The notes beneath the pieces were generated by a model. It saw nothing but the letters and a program-made list of their open reading frames with translations. It was not told the origin of the DNA and ran no database searches. 11,600 nt of DNA, from contig CAMDVY010000046.1 in assembly GCA_945878745.1 (NCBI GenBank), forward strand, positions 1 to 11,600. The letters are read 5' to 3'. Positions 6,053-11,600 of the stretch are shown here, piece after piece (the first letter of the stretch is position 1; each line of letters starts with the position of its first letter). Both the position numbers and the translations under genes were made by a program. This DNA is from Klebsiella pneumoniae. Its GTDB lineage: Bacteria; Pseudomonadota; Gammaproteobacteria; Pseudomonadales; Azotimanducaceae.

Positions 6053-7687
6053 ATGAGCGCAAAAGAAGTCAAATTTGGGGATGATGCCCGCAGCCGCATG
6101 CTGGAAGGCGTAAACATCCTGGCCAATGCCGTAAAAGTCACACTCGGCCCCAAAGGCCGCAACGTCGTACTCGACAAGTCTTTTGGTGCACCCACCGTCA
6201 CCAAGGACGGTGTGTCTGTTGCCAAGGAAATCCAGCTGAAAGACAAGTTCCAGAACATGGGCGCGCAGATGGTGAAAGAAGTCGCCAGCCAGACCTCCGA
6301 TGAGGCAGGCGACGGCACCACCACTGCAACCGTTCTTGCTCAGGCGATCCTGACGGAAGGACTGAAGTCGGTTGCTGCCGGCATGAACCCGATGGACCTC
6401 AAGCGAGGCATCGACAAGGCCGTTGCTGCCGCTGTTGAACACATCAAAGGCATGGCCACCCCTTGCACCGACTCCAAGTCGATTGCTCAGGTGGGCTCCA
6501 TCTCCGCGAACAGTGATCACGCAGTCGGCCAGATCATTGCCGAAGCGATGGACAAGGTTGGCAAGGAAGGCGTAATCACCGTTGAAGAAGGCACCGGTCT
6601 CGAAAACGAACTGGATATCGTTGAAGGCATGCAGTTCGATCGTGGCTACCTGTCGCCGTATTTCATCAACAACCAGGAAACGATGTCTGCACAGCTGGAA
6701 GATCCCTACATCCTCCTCTGCGAAAAGAAAATCTCCAACATCCGCGACATGCTGCCCGTGCTGGAAGCCGTCGCCAAGTCAGGCAAGTCCCTGATGGTGA
6801 TCGCGGAAGACATCGAAGGCGAAGCGCTGGCGACCCTGGTCGTCAACAACATGCGTGGCATCGTCAAGGTGGCCGCCGCCAAGGCGCCCGGATTTGGTGA
6901 TCGTCGCAAGGCGATGCTGCAGGACATCGCCATCCTGACCGGTGCAACGGTGATCTCCGAAGAAGTGGGCCTGACGCTGGAAGGCGCGACCCTGGAAGAT
7001 CTCGGCACCGCCAAGCGTGTCAGCTCGACGAAAGAAAACACGACGATCATCGATGGCGCAGGCGTGAAAGCCGACATCGAAGGTCGCATCAAGCAGATTC
7101 GTCAGGAAATCGAGGATACCTCCTCCGATTACGATCGTGAGAAGCTGCAGGAACGCCTCGCCAAACTGGCCGGTGGTGTTGCCGTAATCAAGGTTGGTGC
7201 ACCTACCGAAGTTGAAATGAAAGAGAAGAAGGCACGCGTGGAAGACGCACTGCATTCAACTCGCGCGGCCGTAGAAGAAGGTGTGGTGCCTGGTGGTGGC
7301 GTGGCCCTGATCCGTGCGCTGGAGGCAGTACGCAAGGTCAAGGGTGACAACGAAGACCAGAACGTCGGTGTGGCAATTGCCATTCGTGCGATGTCTTCGC
7401 CGCTGCGCCAGATTGCCGCCAACGCAGGCGCTGAAGGCTCTGTCGTACTCGACAAGGTCGCTGCGCTGAAGGGCAATCAAGGCTTCAATGCAGCCACCGG
7501 TGAATACGGTGACATGCTGAAGATGGGTATTCTCGATCCTGCCAAGGTCACGCGCACTGCATTGCAGGCTGCCGCGTCCGTAGCGGGTCTGATGATTACG
7601 ACCGAAGCCATGGTCAGCGAATTGCCTGAAGACAAGCCTGCCGGTGGTGGCGGTGGTGGCATGCCGTATATGGGCGGCATTTTGTAA
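6053..7687 (+). CDS. groEL: Chaperonin GroEL (Hsp60)
   Basis: A 544-residue protein, near the usual 545-550. It forms the double-ring ATP-driven folding chamber in the cytoplasm. Visible landmarks are KVTLGPKGRNVVLDKSFG in the equatorial domain, the ATPase motif GDGTTTATVLAQ with D87, the apical segment GYLSPYFINN, the family signature around residues 405-416 (AAVEEGVVPGGG), and GILDPAKVTR. The start has a good Shine-Dalgarno sequence (AGAGGAAA about 8 nt upstream). The C-terminal tail is unusual: a run of six glycines and then MPYMGGIL, instead of the repeated Gly-Gly-Met ending with Met-Met seen in E. coli. It ends 27 bp before a strong terminator. It is a single in-frame gene with no sign of damage. 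Confidence 0.98.
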   Translation: MSAKEVKFGDDARSRMLEGVNILANAVKVTLGPKGRNVVLDKSFGAPTVTKDGVSVAKEIQLKDKFQNMGAQMVKEVASQTSDEAGDGTTTATVLAQAILTEGLKSVAAGMNPMDLKRGIDKAVAAAVEHIKGMATPCTDSKSIAQVGSISANSDHAVGQIIAEAMDKVGKEGVITVEEGTGLENELDIVEGMQFDRGYLSPYFINNQETMSAQLEDPYILLCEKKISNIRDMLPVLEAVAKSGKSLMVIAEDIEGEALATLVVNNMRGIVKVAAAKAPGFGDRRKAMLQDIAILTGATVISEEVGLTLEGATLEDLGTAKRVSSTKENTTIIDGAGVKADIEGRIKQIRQEIEDTSSDYDREKLQERLAKLAGGVAVIKVGAPTEVEMKEKKARVEDALHSTRAAVEEGVVPGGGVALIRALEAVRKVKGDNEDQNVGVAIAIRAMSSPLRQIAANAGAEGSVVLDKVAALKGNQGFNAATGEYGDMLKMGILDPAKVTRTALQAAASVAGLMITTEAMVSELPEDKPAGGGGGGMPYMGGIL

Positions 7688-7714
7688 CAAGCGACTCTTC
7701 GTCGCCTGAAAAAT

Positions 7715-7743
7715 CCCGGCCCTGGCCGGGGTTTTGCTTTATT
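7715..7743 (+). terminator. Rho-independent terminator of groESL
   Basis: The perfect stem CCCGGC (7715-7720), loop CCTG, GCCGGG (7725-7730) is followed by GTTTTGCTTTATT. It lies 27 bp after the groEL stop. A smaller hairpin, GCGAC-TCTTC-GTCGC, lies at 7691-7705 just upstream. Confidence 0.9.
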
Positions 7744-7825
7744 GGAATATGAGGTCGTATGAGGGTGGATGAGGGGCCAAGTGGGCCTGAGTGTGCCGAT
7801 GTTTTTTCAATCCGACCTTTAAACC

Positions 7826-7855
7826 TTGGCATGCCGGAAATCGATTCGTTATAGT
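7826..7855 (+). promoter_or_regulatory. Putative sigma-70 promoter for the PuuD-like membrane protein gene
   Basis: TTGGCA at 7826-7831 and TATAGT at 7850-7855 with an 18-bp spacer (17 bp if TTATAG is used). It lies after the groESL terminator and about 40 bp before the ATG at 7897, implying that this gene is transcribed independently of groESL. Confidence 0.6.
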
Positions 7856-7896
7856 CTCGGCTTCTAACAATTAGTCTATGCGTGGGGGGACACAAG

Positions 7897-8556
7897 ATGG
7901 ACGCAGGTTTCATTGATCTTCTGAGCCGTTTCAGCCATATCCTGTTTGGCATCTGCTGGATCGGACTGCTGTACTACTTCAACTTCGTGCAGACCGAATA
8001 CATGAAGGTCGGCGAAGCAAAAGCCAAAGTCGACGTCATGAGCAATTTGGCGCCCAGAGCCCTATGGTGGTTCCGCTGGGCGGCGATGTTCACCTTTTTG
8101 ACCGGCGTCATCCTGCTCGGACTCAAAGGTAAAGGTCTTACCCTCGACATCGGTGTTGGCGCGACCCTGGCCACGCTCATGTTTCTCAACGTCTGGTTCA
8201 TCATCTGGCCGAATCAGAAAATAATCGTCGGTTCGAATCAGCAGGTTGCTGCCGGTGGCCAGGCTGATCCGGCTGCTGCAGCAGCAGCTCCGAAAGCGGC
8301 TCTCGCCTCCCGGACCAATACGCTGTTCTCGGTTCCGATGCTGCTGTTCATGGTCTCCAGTGCCCATCTGCCAAACGGCTCGTTGTTGGGGGACTCCACC
8401 AACATGCTGCCATTCCTGGTATCGCTGGCCATCATCGCGGCACTTGAAGCCAATGCGATATTTGGCAAGCAAGGTGTTCTGATGACCATCAAGGGCGTGA
8501 TCACCAGTGGTGTTGCACTGGCCGTCGTGTTGTTTGCCGTTGTAAACGTACTCTAA
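7897..8556 (+). CDS. Small membrane protein resembling the urate hydroxylase PuuD membrane domain (Urate_ox_N-like)
   Basis: A 219-residue integral membrane protein with about six hydrophobic helices (near 10-30, 57-76, 84-104, 142-157, 170-190 and 198-219). The first helix, RFSHILFGICWIGLLYYFNF, with a histidine and a WIG motif, and the phrase NVWFIIWPNQK after helix 3 resemble the N-terminal membrane domain of PuuD, a cytochrome-c-linked urate hydroxylase. PuuD has about eight helices plus a C-terminal cytochrome c; here there is no CxxCH and fewer helices, so oxidation of urate cannot be assumed. From memory, similar short proteins often carry a misleading 'antitermination protein NusG' label; nothing NusG-like is present. 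An alanine-rich linker (residues 123-135) joins helices 3 and 4. The start is ATG 7897, with a G-rich Shine-Dalgarno at 7884-7890; an in-frame GTG at 7882 overlaps that site. No purine genes are adjacent. Confidence 0.82.
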   Translation: MDAGFIDLLSRFSHILFGICWIGLLYYFNFVQTEYMKVGEAKAKVDVMSNLAPRALWWFRWAAMFTFLTGVILLGLKGKGLTLDIGVGATLATLMFLNVWFIIWPNQKIIVGSNQQVAAGGQADPAAAAAAPKAALASRTNTLFSVPMLLFMVSSAHLPNGSLLGDSTNMLPFLVSLAIIAALEANAIFGKQGVLMTIKGVITSGVALAVVLFAVVNVL

Positions 8557-8642
8557 GGGGACAAAACAACCGTGTGACGGCCGCTACGCCGGTGGTTGTC
8601 GTTGGTAAGCTGTTCAGGGTCGATCACCCATCGATCCAAAAA

Positions 8643-8676
8643 GGGGGCCCGCCTTTGTGCGGGCTCTTTGCTTTTT
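8643..8676 (+). terminator. Rho-independent terminator after the PuuD-like gene
   Basis: GCCCGC (8647-8652), loop CTTTGT, GCGGGC (8659-8664), extended by G-U and A-U pairs and followed by TCTTTGCTTTTT. It lies about 90 bp after the stop at 8556. The intervening 8557-8640 contains weaker inverted repeats (ACAACC 8566-8571 with GGTTGT 8594-8599) but no recognised gene. Confidence 0.85.
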
Positions 8677-8729
8677 ACGTCTTGGCAAAGACAATAGCCC
8701 GCTTTTGCAAATACCCGGAATCCAACACC

Positions 8730-9467
8730 ATGGCAGAACGAAGAGAACCCTCGACCGGCGGCGTCAGTAGTGCTGCTGATACGGGCTATCGGGCAGAAAG
8801 GCGTCCGGCCAACAATACTGCCGCGAGCAGTGGTGGACGGAACATAGGCACGAGTGTGATTCTTGCCATACTTGTGGTGGGTCTGGTGGCTGCTGGCTGG
8901 TTCATCCTCAACCAGAAAGACATGATCGATAAACAGGAAGGGCTGCTGGGCGAGGCCGATACCCGACTCAAGGTTCTCGAAGACCGGCTTCGGTTGACGG
9001 ACGAAACGTTGTCCGAAACCGGAGATCAGACGAAGGAAAAGATCACGTTCTGGGAGTCGGAAATACGCAAGCTCTGGTCTGTGGTGAACGACCGGGACAA
9101 GCGCCTCATTGACCAGAATACTGCCAGCATCGGCAAGCTGCAGAAGACTGCCGAGGCCATTGAATCAGCATTGCGCGCCCAGGGTGTTCAAGTTGATCGA
9201 CACGAACAGGGTATGGCCAGGCAGCAGGACCTCGTCGATCAACTGGCAGCCATGGAGTTGCAGTTGCAGCAGCTGGTTGCCTCTCAGCAGGACCTCATCT
9301 CCAAGCTCAATAGCCAGCGAGAAGGCCTGAATGCGATGAAGGGTGATCTGTCTCGTCGAGTCACTGAGAACGAGCAGGCCATCAGTGCCTTCGATGCCTA
9401 CCGATCGCAGATCAGCAATCGCTTGAATGAACTGGAAAGAAAGATCGTCAGCCCGCCATTGAACTGA
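8730..9467 (+). CDS. Single-pass membrane coiled-coil protein of unknown function
   Basis: I do not recognise the family by name. The 245-residue protein has a polar, low-complexity N-terminus (1-38, rich in Ser, Ala, Arg and Asn), one hydrophobic helix at about 39-60 (IGTSVILAILVVGLVAAGWF), and then about 175 residues of charged, heptad-like sequence rich in Gln, Leu, Glu and Lys, which should be a long coiled coil. Positive residues before the helix place the N-terminus in the cytoplasm and the coiled coil in the periplasm. It could be a scaffold or envelope protein; there is no catalytic motif. I chose ATG 8730 because the frame upstream (open from a GTG at 8574) runs through a terminator. 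The ribosome-binding site is weak. It shares its strand with the neighbours but is separated from them by a terminator upstream and 155 bp downstream. Confidence 0.8.
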   Translation: MAERREPSTGGVSSAADTGYRAERRPANNTAASSGGRNIGTSVILAILVVGLVAAGWFILNQKDMIDKQEGLLGEADTRLKVLEDRLRLTDETLSETGDQTKEKITFWESEIRKLWSVVNDRDKRLIDQNTASIGKLQKTAEAIESALRAQGVQVDRHEQGMARQQDLVDQLAAMELQLQQLVASQQDLISKLNSQREGLNAMKGDLSRRVTENEQAISAFDAYRSQISNRLNELERKIVSPPLN

Positions 9468-9581
9468 TCTGCAGAAATGGCGGCCTGCGTCGTGAGGGCC
9501 GTCAATAGTCCGACGCGGACGTGGTGAATAGATTGCCGTTTCTCCGTCTGAGCACCACCGAAGTGTGACCGTGTGCCGTTT

Positions 9582-9597
9582 TGTGAGTTTTCTCACA
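9582..9597. promoter_or_regulatory. CRP-type palindrome upstream of the HD-GYP gene
   Basis: TGTGA-N6-TCACA, an exact match to the core of CRP/Vfr/Clp-family binding sites; the palindrome in fact extends to TGTGAG-TTTT-CTCACA. It ends 25 bp before the start of the HD-GYP gene. TGCC (9574-9577) and GGCA (9598-9601) add outer pairing. No T-run follows, so it is not a terminator. Its closeness to the start codon fits repression, or a promoter further upstream, better than classical activation. The rest of 9468-9622 shows no clear promoter. Confidence 0.5.
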
Positions 9598-9622
9598 GGC
9601 ATACTGAGACGCATCGTAGTCA

Positions 9623-11506
9623 ATGGATGACCCGATGCTTAATGGAGACAAGCGCCCGGCAATCTGCGTCGCGGAAGTCGGATTTGCGAAATTTACCGAA
9701 TCGGCTCGAGCACTTGGTTGGCAGGTGCTCCGGCATGATGACGGCTTGATCGAAGAAAACCGAGAGCTGGTTGCTCTGGTGCTGCTGGACGATGAATCTG
9801 CAGCAGCGGGCGCCAGAGTCCTGTTTCAACACGCCCTGTTTGCAGCGCTCAGCGCCGATTCCGATGCTGATCTTTGCATTCCTGCAACCGCGGATACTGA
9901 ACAGATCCGTCAGTTGCTCAGGCACAGCGAAGGGCACTGGCGACGCAATCTGAAGGTTACCCAGCTGGCGACTGAAGTCGGCATACGCCGTCAGCGATTA
10001 CGTCAACTGTCTGACATCGGGACGCAACTGTCGACCCAGGTGAATCTGGACGCGCTGCTCGATACCATCCTGACCGAATCGCGAAAGATCGCCACGTGCG
10101 AAGGTGGATCGCTCTACCTGGCGGATCGAAGGGGTGAAGAACCGACGCTGGTGTTCAAGCTGGCGCAGAACGATGCGTTTGATGTCCCGTTTGTTGAGAC
10201 CCGTCTGCCCATGACCTCTGCATCCATTGCGGGTCATGTCGCCACCTTCGGAGAGGAGCTGAACATTGCGGATGTTTATGCACTCGAGCCGGGGTTGCCC
10301 TATCGATTCAATCGTTCGTTCGACGACAAGATGGGTTATCACACGTCATCCATGCTGGTGATGCCCATGCGAGACCATCGCCAGGAAGTGGTTGGCGTGT
10401 TGCAGTTCGTCAATCGGCGTGACCGAACCGGAAAGCTCACGGAGTTTGACCAGGAGATCGTTGAAGTCCTGCGTGCACTGGCCAGTCAGGCCGCAATCTC
10501 CATTCAGCGAAACGCGCTGGTGCGCAACATTAACGAACTGTTTGAAGGTTTCGTCCGTGCCAGCGTGAAGACAATCGAACATCGGGATCCGTCGACCAGT
10601 GGTCACTCCTTCCGGGTTGCAGAGTCAACAGTGCAACTCATGGAACTGCTCCCGCAGTCCAACAACGCCCGTTTTCGCGGACTGGTTCTGTCCTCAGAGT
10701 CGCTGCGAGAAATTCGATACGCAGCGCTGCTGCATGACTTCGGCAAGATCGGTGTGCGTGAAGAGGTGTTGCTGAAGGCGAACAAGCTCTCTGGCGATCG
10801 ATTTGGCATTCTGCAGTATCGCTTTGAATTGCAGCGTGAACGATTGCGTCGTCGCGCAGTAGAGAAGGAGCTTCACCTCCTGCATCACAATGCCATGGAT
10901 ATTGAGGTTGCTCGCAGGCGAGTGCACCGGGACCTGGAGAAACAATTGTCTGTGCTTGATGACTACTGGGATGCAGTCGTGAGAGCCAACAAACCCAATC
11001 TGCTTGAGGACGGTGACTTCCAGCATCTGATCGAGATTCGCGAAGAACGATTCCTGGATCTGGACGGCACAATCAGCGGGCTCATTGATGACAATGATCT
11101 ATTGGCGCTGTCCGTCCGGCGTGGTTCGCTGACACCGGCGGAGCGTCGTGAAATTCAGTCGCACGTGGTGCACACCAGAGAGTTCTTGTCAGTGCTTCCG
11201 TGGCCAACCGAGTTGTCTGCGATCCCCGCGATTGCAGGCGCGCACCATGAACGACTCGATGGGAGTGGTTATCCGGATGGGCTGATCGGTGATCAGATAC
11301 CGTTGGCCGCACGAGTCATGGCTGTGTGCGACATTTTTGATGCACTGACGGCGATGGATCGACCGTACAAGTCAGCAATCTCATCATCTCAGGCGGCCTC
11401 GATCCTCCAGGAAGAGGCACGTCGAGGATTGATCGATCAGGATATCGTGGATATCTTCCTGGATGCGCGCCTGCATGAATCGCTGATGAAAGTGGTGAAT
11501 GGCTGA
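9623..11506 (+). CDS. GAF and HD-GYP domain protein, probable c-di-GMP phosphodiesterase with a large insertion
   Basis: A 627-residue cytoplasmic protein. Residues 10-100 are a weakly receiver-like region without clear phosphorylation residues. A helical linker (101-135) leads to a GAF sensor domain (about 138-297, including MLVMPMRD and VVGVLQFVNR). The HD-GYP domain starts near 305: EHRDPSTSGHS (319-329), HD at 371-372 in LLHDFGKIGV, H514 in the helix after LTPAERREI, HHERLDGSGYP at 541-551, and D570/D573 in CDIFDALT. All metal-binding positions expected in HD-GYP enzymes are present, so hydrolysis of c-di-GMP is likely. Between KANKLS (385-390) and RRGSLTPAE (499-507), where ordinary members run straight on, there are about 110 charged, helix-forming residues. 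The start is ATG 9623; a second in-frame ATG lies at 9635. Neither has a strong Shine-Dalgarno sequence. Confidence 0.92.
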   Translation: MDDPMLNGDKRPAICVAEVGFAKFTESARALGWQVLRHDDGLIEENRELVALVLLDDESAAAGARVLFQHALFAALSADSDADLCIPATADTEQIRQLLRHSEGHWRRNLKVTQLATEVGIRRQRLRQLSDIGTQLSTQVNLDALLDTILTESRKIATCEGGSLYLADRRGEEPTLVFKLAQNDAFDVPFVETRLPMTSASIAGHVATFGEELNIADVYALEPGLPYRFNRSFDDKMGYHTSSMLVMPMRDHRQEVVGVLQFVNRRDRTGKLTEFDQEIVEVLRALASQAAISIQRNALVRNINELFEGFVRASVKTIEHRDPSTSGHSFRVAESTVQLMELLPQSNNARFRGLVLSSESLREIRYAALLHDFGKIGVREEVLLKANKLSGDRFGILQYRFELQRERLRRRAVEKELHLLHHNAMDIEVARRRVHRDLEKQLSVLDDYWDAVVRANKPNLLEDGDFQHLIEIREERFLDLDGTISGLIDDNDLLALSVRRGSLTPAERREIQSHVVHTREFLSVLPWPTELSAIPAIAGAHHERLDGSGYPDGLIGDQIPLAARVMAVCDIFDALTAMDRPYKSAISSSQAASILQEEARRGLIDQDIVDIFLDARLHESLMKVVNG

Positions 11507-11511
11507 TACTG

Positions 11512-11543
11512 CGGTTGGCTCAGGCCTCCCGGCCTGACAACCG
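11512..11543. terminator. Long hairpin after the HD-GYP gene, possible terminator
   Basis: CGGTTG (11512-11517) pairs with CAACCG (11538-11543), and TCAGGCC (11520-11526) pairs with GGCCTGA (11531-11537) around a TCCC loop, giving 13 pairs with a 2-nt bulge. It begins 5 bp after the stop. The following TTCATTT is a weak U-tract, so termination is likely but not certain. Confidence 0.55.
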
Positions 11544-11544
11544 T

Positions 11545-11600
11545 TCATTTCCACTGATCGAGGACATTTACATCAACGAGGATGTCGCCGTTATCCCAGA
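11545..11600 (-). CDS. Possible C-terminal end of a convergent gene (partial)
   Basis: On the minus strand, from 11598 to a TGA at 11545-11547, the frame reads WDNGDILVDVNVLDQWK and then stops. The composition looks protein-like, and a convergent gene end next to a hairpin would be a natural layout. With only 17 codons visible this is weak evidence: the plus strand over the same bases is also open (reading EDIYINEDVAVIP from 11560), so the coding strand is uncertain. No family can be named. Confidence 0.25.
   Translation of the reverse strand, partial: WDNGDILVDVNVLDQWK

Noticed and set aside
8557..8640. A structured small RNA or tRNA after the PuuD-like gene.
   Set aside because: Only short inverted repeats are seen, with no tRNA arms or anticodon and no convincing promoter, so it is treated as a 3' untranslated region.
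8574..8729. A 52-residue N-terminal extension of the coiled-coil protein from GTG 8574.
   Set aside because: It would be read through a strong terminator hairpin (8643-8676); ATG 8730 begins the plausible protein.
9582..9597. The TGTGAG/CTCACA hairpin as a terminator of the upstream coiled-coil gene.
   Set aside because: The four T residues are in the loop, not after the stem, and it lies over 110 bp past the stop; the CRP-type reading fits better.
11584..11600. A possible new plus-strand start (ATG followed by TCG CCG) at the right edge.
   Set aside because: Only a few codons are visible; this cannot be told from chance.

Overview
The window looks like a chromosomal segment of a gammaproteobacterium. 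The evidence is the gene families present (YajQ, AmpG, a GroESL operon with both a sigma-32-like promoter and a CIRCE operator, GGDEF/EAL and HD-GYP proteins), the moderately high GC of the coding regions, and GTG/ATG starts with ordinary spacing. The genus cannot be fixed from the sequence alone. No rRNA, tRNA, CRISPR array, phage gene or transposase gene was seen.

Layout. Positions 1-1448 (minus strand) hold a response regulator with a degenerate GGDEF domain, followed 20 bp downstream by the N-terminal part of a luciferase-like flavin oxidoreductase that runs off the left edge. Positions 1537-3371 (plus) hold yajQ, a cyclic-di-GMP-binding protein gene, with a 4-bp stop/start overlap into an AmpG-like muropeptide permease gene. 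Positions 3328-5349 (minus) hold a REC / degenerate-GGDEF / EAL phosphodiesterase gene and then an alkyltransferase-like (ATL) DNA-repair protein gene whose 3' end overlaps that of ampG. Positions 5350-5729 carry a 161-169 bp palindromic, MITE-like element, then a heat-shock/vegetative promoter and a CIRCE operator. Positions 5730-7687 are groES-groEL, closed by a terminator. Then come a small membrane protein resembling part of the PuuD urate-hydroxylase membrane domain (7897-8556, own promoter and terminator), a one-helix coiled-coil protein of unknown function (8730-9467), and a large GAF/HD-GYP protein (9623-11506). A hairpin and perhaps the tail of a convergent gene finish the window.

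How the genes work together. Four proteins flanking the chaperonin operon belong to families of cyclic-di-GMP signalling: two with degenerate GGDEF domains (one carrying an intact EAL active site), one HD-GYP protein with all key residues, and YajQ, a known c-di-GMP receptor family. No intact diguanylate cyclase is present, so the neighbourhood reads as degradation and sensing of c-di-GMP. Whether the genes form one circuit is inference; they lie in several separate transcription units.

Most worth a second look: the palindromic mobile element 34 bp upstream of the EAL gene; the stacked sigma-32/sigma-70/CIRCE control of groESL; an insertion of about 110 residues inside the HD-GYP domain; a perfect CRP-type palindrome just upstream of the HD-GYP gene; and an ATL protein with Trp-Phe-Arg where Trp-His-Arg is usual. 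I found no convincing wholly new multi-gene system.
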